A stretch of DNA of 64,000 nt. It comes from Gemmatimonadetes bacterium bin94 (GTDB lineage Bacteria; Gemmatimonadota; Gemmatimonadetes; Longimicrobiales; Gaopeijiaceae). This document shows, piece after piece, positions 8,039-19,192 of the stretch. The DNA lies in NCBI GenBank assembly GCA_002238865.1, contig MPNE01000004.1, forward strand, positions 62,001-126,000, written 5' to 3'. The number at the start of each line of letters is the position of its first letter. Positions within the stretch are counted from its first letter, which is position 1. The notes beneath the pieces were generated by a model that saw nothing but the letters and a program-made list of their open reading frames with translations, had not been told where the DNA came from and searched no databases. A program made the translations under genes and the position numbers.

Positions 8039-8951
8039 GACCAGGGCCGCCTCCCGGGAGCGGCGGTATCTTGTGGAACCGTTTCTGGACTTCCTGGCAC
8101 TGGAGCGAGGCCTGAGGCCGCGTACATGCAACGCCTACCGGAGCGATATCTCGCGCTTCTTGGCGTATCTGGACGACTGCGGCACCGACGGGCCGACCGG
8201 CATCGGGCACCAGCTCCTGCACGACTACCTGGGCCATCTCGGCGAAGAGGGGATGGCTGCGACCTCGATCCGGCGAGCGCAGTCGGCGCTCCGGGCCTAC
8301 TTCGGGTTCCTGATCCTGGAGGGGATCATCACCGAAGATCCCACCGAACGGATGGATCGTCCGGTCACGGCGAAGAAGCTGCCCCAATTCCTGAGCCAGG
8401 ATGAAGCCGCGCGGGTCGTCGAGGCCGTCGACGCGGATTCGCGGACGTACTGGAGGGACCGAGCCGTGCTCGAACTCCTGTACGCCACCGGGATCCGTGT
8501 GAGTGAGCTCACCCGACTGTCGCTGGGGGATCTCGACATCGACCACGGCACGTGCCTTGTCTTCGGGAAGGGCGGCAAGGAGCGCCTCGTTCCGGTGGGG
8601 GAGGTCGCGCTGAGGGCCGTGGAACGATACCTGCGAGGCGTCCGGCCCGGATTGTCGCGCGGGGCGGGGAAGGCCGCTCTCTTCCTGAACCAGCGCGGTA
8701 CGCGGCTCGGCCGCATGTCGGTGTGGACGATCGTTTCGCGTGCGGCCAAACGGGCGGGGATCAGCCGCCGCGTCTCGCCTCACACGCTGCGCCACTCCTG
8801 CGCCACCCATCTCCTCGAAGGGGGTGCGGATCTGGCCGCGGTCCAGGAACTTCTCGGTCACGCGGACATCTCCACCACCCAGATCTACACCCACCTCGAC
8901 CGCGAGTACCTTCGCGAGACGCACCGCCGCTTTCACCCACGGAACAGGTGA
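8028..8951 (+). CDS. tyrosine recombinase XerC/XerD
   Basis: 307 residues. The N-terminal SAM-like core-binding domain covers about 10-105, and the catalytic domain carries all six expected residues: Arg157 (ATGIRVSEL), Lys181 (FGKGGKERLVP), His252 and Arg255 (HTLRHS), His278 (LLGHADISTTQ) and Tyr287 (IYTHL). The length, domain order and lack of phage neighbours fit chromosome-dimer resolution at dif rather than an integrase. XerC and XerD cannot be separated with confidence; the C-terminus resembles XerD. Confidence 0.93.
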   Translation: MERETRAASRERRYLVEPFLDFLALERGLRPRTCNAYRSDISRFLAYLDDCGTDGPTGIGHQLLHDYLGHLGEEGMAATSIRRAQSALRAYFGFLILEGIITEDPTERMDRPVTAKKLPQFLSQDEAARVVEAVDADSRTYWRDRAVLELLYATGIRVSELTRLSLGDLDIDHGTCLVFGKGGKERLVPVGEVALRAVERYLRGVRPGLSRGAGKAALFLNQRGTRLGRMSVWTIVSRAAKRAGISRRVSPHTLRHSCATHLLEGGADLAAVQELLGHADISTTQIYTHLDREYLRETHRRFHPRNR

Positions 8952-9027
8952 TCCGCGACCGGGTTTGGCACGGGAGGCCGGACCGCTCCAGGCCGGCGAC
9001 GGGGCAGGACGGCCTTCCCCGTCGCTT

Positions 9028-10614
9028 CTACCGCCCTTCCCCCTGATCGACGAGGGAGAACAGTTCCTCCGGGGTGCGCGCGGCCCGGGCAAGCCGCAGC
9101 CCCTCGGCGAGGACCCTGTCGCGCTCGGCCAGCACCGTCAGCATGAGCGCGGTCGCGTTGGCCCGGTACAGGTACCGGGCCTGGGCCCTCCAATCCAGAT
9201 AGGCCCTCGCCACCGGATCGTTGACGATCTCCGCGTCCATGCCCGCGTCCACCAGGCTCTCGGCCAGGCCGTCGAAGGCGGAAGAGGGAAGCGTTTCGAA
9301 CCGGTCCGCCTCGATCGCGTCCTTGGCGAGCTCGAGTGCGTATTCCTGAATCCGCGCGGCGAACGGCACCTGCGCCCGGTTCGCGTGGTTCAAGAGCGCG
9401 ATCTCCTCGGGCTTGTACTCCTCGATCGCAACCTCCAGATCCGGGAAGATCCCGCCCCCGCTCCTGAGCTCTCTTCCCGAGAGGGTCGCGACAGTCTCCT
9501 GTGCCCCGCCGTCGTCGGGCCTCGGCGTGCCGTCACGGTGACGGAGGCGGTGCAGGGAACGGCCCAGCGGGGTGTACCAGGACCCGGTCGTGATGCTGAT
9601 CCGGCGCCCGGCCGTGAGGGGATAGACGGTCTGGATCACGCCTTTGCCGAAGGTGCGCTGCCCGATGACGACCGCCCTGTCGTGATCCTGAAGCGCCCCC
9701 GAGATGATCTCGGCCGCCGAAGCGGTGTACTCGTCGACCAGGATGACGATGGGCGTGTTCGGCAGTCTGGCGGGAGACTGGGCGGGCCATGACTGCTTCT
9801 GCAGCTTGCCTTCGAAGTCACGCGCCTCGGCGCCCGCCAGTCCCTGGCCCGGCGCCAGGAAGAGGTCGCCGACCCGCAGCGCCTCGTCGAGGTAGCCCCC
9901 CGGGTTGCGCCTCAGGTCCATGATGAGCGCGCTGGCTCCCTCGAAGTCCCGCAGTGCCTCTTCAAGCTCGTCCGCGACCCCGCGAGCGATCCGTTCGATG
10001 GCGATGTGCGCCACGCCTCCTTCGAGGAGCGTCGCCTGGACTGCCGCTACATGTACGTTGTCGCGCACCATCGACATGGGGATGGCGTCCCGGTAACCGT
10101 CCCGGGCGACGCGGATCTGAACGACCGATCCCGGCGTGCCTCTGATGGAGTCACGTGCCTGGTCCAGCGTCCAGTCGCGCGCGTCGTGTCCCTCCACCCA
10201 TACGATCCTGTCTCCAACCATCATCCCGGCCCCCTCCGCGGGGGTGTCCCTGAACACGGCCGTGACGGTCACCCTGCCTCCGAGGGCGGATATCTGGACA
10301 CCGATGCCGGCATAGTCGCCGGTGTTGGTCTCCCTGAAGCTGTCGTATTCCGCTGGCGTGAAGATGGTCGCGTACGGGTCGTCCAGCTGCTCGAGCAAGC
10401 CTTCGACGGCACGCTCCCAGAGCACCGAGTCCCCCAGTGCCGATGAATGGAACTGGGAGACGGTCCGGAAGACCTGGAGGAAAAGGGCCGCTTCGTCGCT
10501 CTCGAAGGTCGCCGTATCCGGCCCGCCGGGAGGGGGCGTGCTCTGGCCGGCGAGGGGCGTCGCGAGGACGGCAGCGACCGACGCTGAAAGGATGGATCGC
10601 AGCAATATCGGCAT
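9028..10614 (-). CDS. S41 family carboxyl-terminal processing protease
   Basis: 528 residues from ATG 10614 (GTG 10617 adds one residue). The N-terminus is a signal peptide (hydrophobic stretch ending ATPLAGQ), so the protein works in the periplasm. A PDZ domain around 100-185 is followed by the S41 core with the nucleophile serine in EYTASAAEI and the general-base lysine in RTFGKGVIQ. A C-terminal helical region of about 150 residues follows. Tail-specific proteases trim or degrade envelope proteins and peptidoglycan hydrolases. The gene converges with the recombinase and diverges from nadE. Confidence 0.94.
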   Translation of the reverse strand: MPILLRSILSASVAAVLATPLAGQSTPPPGGPDTATFESDEAALFLQVFRTVSQFHSSALGDSVLWERAVEGLLEQLDDPYATIFTPAEYDSFRETNTGDYAGIGVQISALGGRVTVTAVFRDTPAEGAGMMVGDRIVWVEGHDARDWTLDQARDSIRGTPGSVVQIRVARDGYRDAIPMSMVRDNVHVAAVQATLLEGGVAHIAIERIARGVADELEEALRDFEGASALIMDLRRNPGGYLDEALRVGDLFLAPGQGLAGAEARDFEGKLQKQSWPAQSPARLPNTPIVILVDEYTASAAEIISGALQDHDRAVVIGQRTFGKGVIQTVYPLTAGRRISITTGSWYTPLGRSLHRLRHRDGTPRPDDGGAQETVATLSGRELRSGGGIFPDLEVAIEEYKPEEIALLNHANRAQVPFAARIQEYALELAKDAIEADRFETLPSSAFDGLAESLVDAGMDAEIVNDPVARAYLDWRAQARYLYRANATALMLTVLAERDRVLAEGLRLARAARTPEELFSLVDQGEGR

Positions 10615-10738
10615 CACACTCTCTTCTCGGTTGCGGATCGTTCCGACAAGCCCGCCGGCGGAATTCCCGCTCCTTCGTCACTCACGGTGCTGGCGCGGGG
10701 TTTCGCCACGGACTGCTAGATTATGGAGCAATGCCTGC

Positions 10739-10764
10739 CTCGGGGGCTACCCCCGGGCGGTTTT
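10739..10764 (+). promoter_or_regulatory. GC-rich hairpin plus T-run in the nadE leader
   Basis: CGGGGG (10741-10746) and CCCCCG (10750-10755) pair around a three-base loop. One wobble and one further GC pair extend the stem, and CGG-TTTT follows (10758-10764). This is the shape of an intrinsic terminator, placed about 30 bases before the nadE start, so it could act as an attenuator. A TAGATTATG -10-like sequence lies upstream near 10717. No antiterminator partner was identified. Confidence 0.35.
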
Positions 10765-10794
10765 CCACCCAGACGCAACGGTAGAGATCTCTCA

Positions 10795-12591
10795 ATGGGC
10801 AACGGACGTTCGCTTCGTGTCGTGCTTTGCCAGCTCAAGCCCAGAAAGGGCGATCTGCAGGCGAACATCGCTTCCGTGAGAGCCACCCTGGCACGTCCCG
10901 CGGATATCGCCGTCTTCCCGGAGACGGTGCTGTCGGGCTACTTCGTCGAGGGCGCCGCCAGCGAAATCGCCCTCACGCGCGATGCGTTGGTGGCGGCCCT
11001 GGGCTCCCCCCAGGGGGAATGTCCCCCGGACGTGGTCCTCGGGTTCTACGAAAAGGACGGGCGGGGGGTCTACAACAGCATCGCCTACCTGACTCCCGGT
11101 GACGATCGCTACGAACTCGTCCACGTCCATCGCAAGGTCTTCTTGCCGACCTACGGACTCTTCGAGGAGGCGCGTTTCATCGAACCGGGACGGGACGTCG
11201 CCGCCTTCGGTACCCGGTTCGGCAGGATGGGCATGCTGATCTGCGAAGACCTCATGCACTCGATGACCGCTTCGATCCTGGCGCTGGACGGTGCCGGACT
11301 GATCCTCTGCGGGTGTGCGTCTCCCGCCCGCGGTTTCGGATCATCCGCCCGGCGTCCGGGCAATCTGGAGCAATGGGACGCTGTTGCCGCCCGCACCGCT
11401 ACCGAGCACGGGGTCTTTGTCCTGCTGTCGCAGCTTGCCGGGTCCGAGGGTGGCAAGCTCTTCGCCGGCGGCTCGTCGGCGTGGGGCCCCGACGGCGCGC
11501 TGCTGGCGCGTGGACCACTCTTTCGGGACAGCCTCGTTCCGGTCGATGTCGACCTTGACGAGGTGGCCCGTGTCAGGGCCAAGTCGCCCTTCCTCTCCGA
11601 CCTGAGGACGGCCCTGCCACACCTCCGGAGGTCGCTGCGGCACGCATGGTCGGGGGACAGGCCCGTGGAGGTTGCGGACAAGGGGCCTCCGGTCACACCC
11701 GGAAACGGGCCCGGCAGCGAGTCGGAGGTGCCGCGGCCGAGTCCGGCCGGGGAGCGTCCGGACAGGGAAGATGTGGAGGCACTCTCCATCCAGCCGGATC
11801 TTGTCGAAGCCGCGCTGGTGGAGTTCATTCGCGAAGAGGTGGTGCGGCGTCGTGGCTTCTCACGGGTGGTGATCGGCGTATCGGGAGGTGTGGATTCCGC
11901 AGTGTCGCTCTTCCTTGCGTGCAAGGCGCTGGGCCCCGACAACGTCTTCGGCTTCCGCCTCCCGTATGCGACGTCCAGCCCCGAAAGCCTCGCGCACGCG
12001 GCTGTTGCCATTTCGGCGACCGGAGCACATGAACGGACGATCTCGATCACCGAGGCAGTCGACGGCTACGTGGCCTGTCATGAGCCCGGGGTCACGGCCA
12101 TGCGCCGGGGAAACCTGGCCGCCCGCCTGCGTTCGGTGATTCTCTTCGACCAGTCGGCCAAGCTGGGCGCCCTCCCGCTGGGCACGGGAAACAAGAGCGA
12201 ACGCCTCCTGGGATACTACACCTGGCACGCCGACGACTCCCCCCCGATCAATCCGCTGGGCGACCTCTTCAAGACTCAGGTATGGGCGCTGGCACGCCAC
12301 CTTGGCGTCCCCGCAGAGATCGTGGAGAAGCCAGCGAGCGCCGACCTGATCCGGGGCGTCCACGACGAGGACGAGCTGGGCATATCATATCACCGGGCCG
12401 ACCCCATTCTGCACTGGTTGCTGAAGGGCCGGAACGTCCGGTCGCTGGTCAGACGCGGATTCCCGCGGGGCGAGGTGGAAACGGTGTGGAAGCGGCTCTC
12501 GTCCACGCATTGGAAACGCCGGTCACCGACGGTTGCCCTGCTGTCGGACAGCGCGATCGGAGAGTGGTATCTGCGCCCGGTCGACTACTGA
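10795..12591 (+). CDS. nadE: glutamine-dependent NAD+ synthetase
   Basis: 598 residues, the two-domain form. The N-terminal nitrilase-fold glutaminase has the Glu43 (VFPETVLSGYF), Lys114 (VHRKVFLPTY) and Cys150 (LICED) triad. A low-complexity linker runs about 283-330. The C-terminal ATP-pyrophosphatase has SGGVDS at 363-368, and TGNKSERLLGYYTWHADD follows. It amidates nicotinic acid adenine dinucleotide using glutamine ammonia. ATG 10795 is the first start giving a family-like N-terminus. The last 69 bases overlap a convergent gene on the other strand, and the overlapping C-terminus (RRSPTVALLSDSAIGEWYLRP) is family-typical. Confidence 0.96.
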   Translation: MGNGRSLRVVLCQLKPRKGDLQANIASVRATLARPADIAVFPETVLSGYFVEGAASEIALTRDALVAALGSPQGECPPDVVLGFYEKDGRGVYNSIAYLTPGDDRYELVHVHRKVFLPTYGLFEEARFIEPGRDVAAFGTRFGRMGMLICEDLMHSMTASILALDGAGLILCGCASPARGFGSSARRPGNLEQWDAVAARTATEHGVFVLLSQLAGSEGGKLFAGGSSAWGPDGALLARGPLFRDSLVPVDVDLDEVARVRAKSPFLSDLRTALPHLRRSLRHAWSGDRPVEVADKGPPVTPGNGPGSESEVPRPSPAGERPDREDVEALSIQPDLVEAALVEFIREEVVRRRGFSRVVIGVSGGVDSAVSLFLACKALGPDNVFGFRLPYATSSPESLAHAAVAISATGAHERTISITEAVDGYVACHEPGVTAMRRGNLAARLRSVILFDQSAKLGALPLGTGNKSERLLGYYTWHADDSPPINPLGDLFKTQVWALARHLGVPAEIVEKPASADLIRGVHDEDELGISYHRADPILHWLLKGRNVRSLVRRGFPRGEVETVWKRLSSTHWKRRSPTVALLSDSAIGEWYLRPVDY

Positions 12592-13587
12592 TCCCGACGC
12601 GGGAGGCGGGCTCAACTCCCCGTCCATGATCTGTGCCAGCTCCTCCTCCTTCCGCCAATGCGCCTCCAGATCCGCCAGCTTCATCGACAGGAGCCGTCTC
12701 TCTCGCTCCTCGTGAACCGCGATCTCGAGCGCGACCTGTCCGATCCGACCCACGTTGCCGAGGGTTCGGCCATCCCTCAGGATCTTGGTGGGAAGTTGGC
12801 CGGGGCCACCGACGACCTCGATCAGCCTTGTCGCCCCCTGCACCTTCCCCTCCGTAGCTCCGGCGAAGTGGTGGTAGGCGAGAACCCGGCTGAGAATGTG
12901 GTTTGCCTCCTGGCCCGTGATGAGCAGCCCGGTGTCCCGGCGACCCCCGCAGCCGGGACACCACACAACGACCGCGGGAGTGCCCTCGTGGGCCGCCAGG
13001 ACAAGGCGGCTCCTCGCCGAGTACCGGATTTCACGAATCTCCCGGCCGCATCGCTCGCATTCGCCCCGGCCGCGCCACGCCTTGCTCCCGAAGCGGAGCC
13101 AGCGTGCTCCTCCGGTCACAAACCCCGGGGCCTTGTCCCAGAGGATCCAGGCGGCGACGAAGCTCATTCCTCCCGTGGCCCAGGAGCCCGCGATGGCTGC
13201 CGCCGCTCCCAGCGTACCCGCCGCCGAGAGCTTCCGGTAGCGCGCACGCCGTCTCTGCAGCTCTCGTCCGTACCGCCACCACGCCTCCTCCCGCAACTGC
13301 GCTTCCCCCACCCGCACGATCTCCAGCGGCCCGGCCCGCAGCAGAGACACATTGTCGGTTCGGGAAAGGAGGCGCGCCTTGTCCGTGACGAGCCTCTCCA
13401 GCTCTTCGAGCGCCTCCCAGCGGGCCTCGATGGGTGCGAGCGACCAACGGGCGCATGAGGGGCAGATCAGCCAGAGACGGCCCTTGCCGGGATCGTAGGC
13501 GACCCGGCGGCCGCGGTCGAGGTGCTCCAGGGCGTCGTTGGACGCGAAGGCGTGGCCGCAAACGAGGCACTTCTGGTACATGCTCAT
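12523..13587 (-). CDS. uncharacterised zinc-ribbon membrane protein
   Basis: 354 residues, no recognised family. An N-terminal zinc-ribbon-like pair CLVCG / CPSCARW (about residues 8-45) is followed by a basic helical region. A hydrophobic segment around 135-165 (GTLGAAAAIAGSWATGG) could be one or two membrane helices. A second cysteine set follows: CERCG (about 185), then CPGCGG (about 217). The C-terminal third is charged and helical with an EERERR/WRKEEEL pattern. Two zinc ribbons around a membrane anchor suggest nucleic-acid or protein docking at the membrane, but no function can be given. A perfect TATAAT on its strand (13599-13604) sits just before the start, so the message may be almost leaderless. 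The 3' end overlaps nadE antisense. Confidence 0.75.
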   Translation of the reverse strand: MSMYQKCLVCGHAFASNDALEHLDRGRRVAYDPGKGRLWLICPSCARWSLAPIEARWEALEELERLVTDKARLLSRTDNVSLLRAGPLEIVRVGEAQLREEAWWRYGRELQRRRARYRKLSAAGTLGAAAAIAGSWATGGMSFVAAWILWDKAPGFVTGGARWLRFGSKAWRGRGECERCGREIREIRYSARSRLVLAAHEGTPAVVVWCPGCGGRRDTGLLITGQEANHILSRVLAYHHFAGATEGKVQGATRLIEVVGGPGQLPTKILRDGRTLGNVGRIGQVALEIAVHEERERRLLSMKLADLEAHWRKEEELAQIMDGELSPPPASGSVVDRAQIPLSDRAVRQQGNRR

Positions 13588-13598
13588 GGTATCTGCAT

Positions 13599-13604
13599 AT
13601 TATA
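13599..13604 (-). promoter_or_regulatory. -10 element for the zinc-ribbon protein gene
   Basis: Reading leftward the sequence is TATAAT, a perfect -10, ending 12 bases before the GTG/ATG region of the gene starting at 13587. A convincing -35 was not found at 16-18 bases upstream. The leader would be about five bases. On the + strand the same AT-rich patch (CATATTATAC) might also serve the amidotransferase gene at 13661. Confidence 0.4.
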
Positions 13605-13660
13605 CGCGAAACCCGTGCCGGAGCATTCGACCCGGGCGGTCTCCTCATCCGGAAGTGGCC

Positions 13661-14236
13661 ATGCTGGCGGTCATCGACAACTACGACTCGTTCACCTGGA
13701 ATCTCGTTCAGATCCTCGGAGATCTGGGCGAGGATCCCCAGGTCTATCGCAACGACGCCGTCACCCCTGAGGAGCTGCGGGGGGCGGGGGTTTCCCGCCT
13801 TGTGGTGTCGCCCGGTCCCTGCACCCCCGCCAAAGCCGGAATCAGCGTGGCCGCGATCCGCGAACTCGGACCCGCCGTGCCGACTCTGGGCGTATGCCTG
13901 GGTCACCAGGCTGTCGGGGAGGCCTACGGGGGCCGCACCATCCGGGCCGCAAAGACCGTGCACGGCAAGACTGCGATGGTCGTGCACAACGGGGACGATC
14001 CCCTCTTCGCCGGGATTCGGTCACCGATGCTTGTGACCCGCTACCACTCGCTGGTGACGTCACCCCGGCTGCCGCCAGGACTCGTCCCGATCGCCTGGAG
14101 CGATGACTCGGCCGACGAGGGCGAGATCCAGGCGATGAGGCACAGCGAACATCCCGTCTGGGGCGTCCAGTTTCATCCCGAGTCGTGGTTCACCGAGGGC
14201 GGGCGATTGCTTCTTCGGAATTTCCTGGAGCTGTGA
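13661..14236 (+). CDS. anthranilate/aminodeoxychorismate synthase glutamine amidotransferase subunit
   Basis: 191 residues, class I glutamine amidotransferase of the TrpG/PabA type. It shows the oxyanion segment SPGPCTPAKAG, nucleophile Cys79 (GVCLGHQAVGEAYGG) and His172/Glu174 (VQFHPES). ATG 13661 gives the canonical MLAVIDNYDSFTWNLVQ start. It delivers ammonia to a chorismate-binding TrpE/PabB partner that is not in this window, so tryptophan and folate roles cannot be separated; one subunit may serve both. Confidence 0.93.
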   Translation: MLAVIDNYDSFTWNLVQILGDLGEDPQVYRNDAVTPEELRGAGVSRLVVSPGPCTPAKAGISVAAIRELGPAVPTLGVCLGHQAVGEAYGGRTIRAAKTVHGKTAMVVHNGDDPLFAGIRSPMLVTRYHSLVTSPRLPPGLVPIAWSDDSADEGEIQAMRHSEHPVWGVQFHPESWFTEGGRLLLRNFLEL

Positions 14237-14346
14237 AACTGATTCGCCAACTCGCGGCAGTTGCCGGGGCTGCCCTTCACGGGTAGCTTTAAGTCCGTGA
14301 ATCTCACGGCCAACATGGTTCTGCGCACCCCGTCCCGGGTGCCGTC

Positions 14347-16780
<2,434 letters not shown>

Positions 16781-16784
16781 TCGG

Positions 16785-17576
16785 GTGCTGGAAGGCTTCA
16801 CCCTGTTTGCGGGGCCCTGTGTTGTCGAGGACGATGACTTGAATCTGACCGTCGCCCGGGCAGTTCTGGCCGCGGGGCGCGACGTCGGGATTCCGGTCGT
16901 CTTCAAGGCATCGTTCGAAAAGGCCAACCGCTCGCGGCTGTCCTCTCACCGTGGTCCGGGGCTGTCCCGCGGCCTCGACCGTCTCGCTACCGTGCGCCGC
17001 GAGACGGGCTTGCCCATTCTGACCGACATACACGAACCGGACCAGGCGGGTCCCGCGGCCGAGGTGGCCGACGTACTCCAGATTCCGGCCTTCCTGTGCA
17101 GACAGACGGCATTGCTCCTCGCGGCGGGAGCGACCGGCAAGGCCGTCAATGTGAAGAAGGGCCAGTGGATGTCTGCCGGCGCGATGGCCGGCGCGGTCGA
17201 GAAGGTGCGGGCCGGAGGATCCGGGCAGGTGTTCGTGACCGAGCGCGGAACGTCGTTCGGGTACAGCGACCTCGTTGTCGACATGCGCAACTTCTCGCGA
17301 ATCAGGGAGGCGACCGGCGCCCCGGTGATCTTCGACGGGACCCATTCGGTGCAGCAGCCCGGGGGCGGGGGAGACGGGTCGACCGGGGGTACGCCGCAGC
17401 ACATCGGCGCCCTTGTCAGGGGAGCGGTCGCGGCCGGGTGCGACGGCCTCTTCGTCGAGGTGCATCCGTGCCCGGCTTCGGCACCCTCCGACGGCTCCAA
17501 CATGTTGCCGTTGGACGCGTTGCCGGATCTGCTCAGCGATGTTGCCGGGATCAGAACCGCGATTGCTTCGCGGTGA
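16785..17576 (+). CDS. kdsA: 3-deoxy-8-phosphooctulonate synthase
   Basis: 263 residues from GTG 16785, four bases after pyrG. It condenses arabinose-5-phosphate with phosphoenolpyruvate. Motifs seen: AGPCVVED, KASFEKANRS, TDIHEP, NVKKGQWMS, ERGTSFGYSDLVVDMR and EVHPCPASAPSDGSN. The Cys12 in AGPC is the metal-ligand position; enzymes with Asn here (Escherichia coli type) are metal-independent, so this one is predicted to be metal-dependent. Confidence 0.97.
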   Translation: MLEGFTLFAGPCVVEDDDLNLTVARAVLAAGRDVGIPVVFKASFEKANRSRLSSHRGPGLSRGLDRLATVRRETGLPILTDIHEPDQAGPAAEVADVLQIPAFLCRQTALLLAAGATGKAVNVKKGQWMSAGAMAGAVEKVRAGGSGQVFVTERGTSFGYSDLVVDMRNFSRIREATGAPVIFDGTHSVQQPGGGGDGSTGGTPQHIGALVRGAVAAGCDGLFVEVHPCPASAPSDGSNMLPLDALPDLLSDVAGIRTAIASR

Positions 17577-17587
17577 CCACGGCGTCA

Positions 17588-18139
17588 ATGCAGATCCCCG
17601 AGGCAACGGCCCGCCGCATTCGGCTGATCGTACTGGACGTGGATGGTGTGATGACCGACGGCGGGTTGTATATCGGAGCGACGCCGGATGGCGTTGCGAT
17701 CGAGCTCAAAAGGTTCGACGTGCAGGACGGCCTCGGTGTCAGGATGCTGCGAAATGCGGGGCTCGATGTTGTGATCGTATCGGGCAGAGTGTCGGAGGCG
17801 ACGAAGCTGAGGGCCGCCGAACTCGGAGTCCGGGAGGTGTTTCAGGACGCCGGAGCGAGAAAACTGCCTATCTTGAACAGGCTCCTTGCGGAGAAACAGA
17901 TGGAATGGACGGAGGTCGCGCTGATGGGTGACGATCTGGCGGACCTCTCCCCTTTGCGCAAGGTGGGTCTGGCGGCGACGGTTGCCAACTGCGTGCCCGA
18001 GGTGTGCCGCGTCGCCGCCTGGCGGAGTTCGAGGCGCGGTGGCAGAGGCGCCGTCAGGGAGTTTGCCGAGGCGCTCCTGCGAGCCCGGGGAGAATGGACT
18101 GGTCTGGTAGATGACTACTGTCGCGAACGAGGTGGCTGA
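17588..18139 (+). CDS. kdsC: Kdo-8-phosphate phosphatase
   Basis: 183 residues, a HAD-superfamily C0 (cap-less) phosphatase that releases Kdo. The nucleophile loop LDVDGVMTDGG, motif II VSGR and motif III MGDDLADL are present. ATG 17588 is 11 bases downstream of kdsA, and the order kdsA-kdsC-kdsD gives three consecutive pathway enzymes. The C-terminal tail after about residue 150 is basic and glycine-rich. Confidence 0.95.
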   Translation: MQIPEATARRIRLIVLDVDGVMTDGGLYIGATPDGVAIELKRFDVQDGLGVRMLRNAGLDVVIVSGRVSEATKLRAAELGVREVFQDAGARKLPILNRLLAEKQMEWTEVALMGDDLADLSPLRKVGLAATVANCVPEVCRVAAWRSSRRGGRGAVREFAEALLRARGEWTGLVDDYCRERGG

Positions 18140-18178
18140 CGTGGCCCGGCCTGCGCGGGGGTCAGCGAGGAGGCTGCG

Positions 18179-19192
18179 GTGAGCGTCGCACTGACGAAAG
18201 ACACCGGCCCGCGCCAGCCCGTCGAAGCCCTCCGCCACGATCTGCTCGAAGAGGGTCGGCGCGTGCTTCGGCTGGAGGCCGGAGCCGTGGAAGCGCTGGC
18301 CAGCCGCCTCGGGGACGGTTTCCTCCGTGCGGTAGACCTCATTTTCGCTTCGGGCGGCCGGGTCGTGGTGTCCGGGATCGGCAAGTCGGGATTGATTGCC
18401 CGCAAGCTGGCGGCAACGCTCACTTCGACGGGCACGCCTGCCGTGTTCCTGCACCCGGTCGAGGGACTTCACGGTGATCTGGGTATCGTCAGCCCCAACG
18501 ACGTGATGATCCTTCTCTCCAAGAGTGGATCTTCGACGGGCGAGCTCGATGGGCTGCTCGCGTTCGCAGAGGTCCAGGGGATTCCCGTCGTGGCGCTGGT
18601 GGGGGATCCGGACTCGCCCCTTGGGAGGCAAGCCGCGGCGGTTCTCGACTGTAGCGTCCACGCCGAGGCATGTCCCATGGATCTGGCTCCGACCTCCTCC
18701 ACCACCGCCACTCTCGCCATGGGCGATGCGCTGGCGCTGGCACTGATCATGCGGAAGGGGTTTCGCGACGGGGACTTCGCCCGAATTCACCCGGGAGGTT
18801 CTCTGGGGCGCCGCCTCACCCTTCGGGTCCGTGACGTGATGGAGTCGCAAAGCTACCCCTCGGTCGCGCCGGAGGTGAGTATCCGGGAGGTCATCGTACC
18901 GCTCGCGCGCATGAGAGGCACCGTTCCGGTGATCGCGGAGGACCGTTCCGTGGTTGGCGTGGTCACGGCGGGCGACCTCACCCGACTCATGGAACGGACC
19001 GGGGATTTCCTCGACACTCCCGTGTCGCGGCTCATGACCCGGTCACCGAGGATTGCGTCGCCGGACGAGCTGGGAGCGGTCGCGGTGCGTCGCATGGAGA
19101 AGCACGGCATCATGGCGCTGCCCGTGGTAGGCGAGGGTGGCCTGGTGGGGATCGTTCACCTGCACGACCTCCTGCGCGCGGGAGTGGCGTGA
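18179..19192 (+). CDS. kdsD: arabinose-5-phosphate isomerase (SIS + two CBS)
   Basis: 337 residues. An N-terminal SIS sugar-isomerase domain (VVSGIGKSGLIARKLAATL, then HPVEGLHGDLG) is followed by PTSSTTATLAMGDALA and two CBS motifs in the C-terminal third (VRDVMES... and VSRLMTRSP...). It isomerises ribulose-5-phosphate to arabinose-5-phosphate, the substrate of KdsA. GTG 18179 has a strong GAGGAGG Shine-Dalgarno sequence. The stop overlaps the lptC start (TGATG). Confidence 0.96.
   Translation: MSVALTKDTGPRQPVEALRHDLLEEGRRVLRLEAGAVEALASRLGDGFLRAVDLIFASGGRVVVSGIGKSGLIARKLAATLTSTGTPAVFLHPVEGLHGDLGIVSPNDVMILLSKSGSSTGELDGLLAFAEVQGIPVVALVGDPDSPLGRQAAAVLDCSVHAEACPMDLAPTSSTTATLAMGDALALALIMRKGFRDGDFARIHPGGSLGRRLTLRVRDVMESQSYPSVAPEVSIREVIVPLARMRGTVPVIAEDRSVVGVVTAGDLTRLMERTGDFLDTPVSRLMTRSPRIASPDELGAVAVRRMEKHGIMALPVVGEGGLVGIVHLHDLLRAGVA

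Noticed and set aside
8028-8951. Tyrosine recombinase as a phage or island integrase
   Set aside because: Length, domain order and location after housekeeping genes fit XerC/XerD, and no attachment repeats or phage genes are seen.
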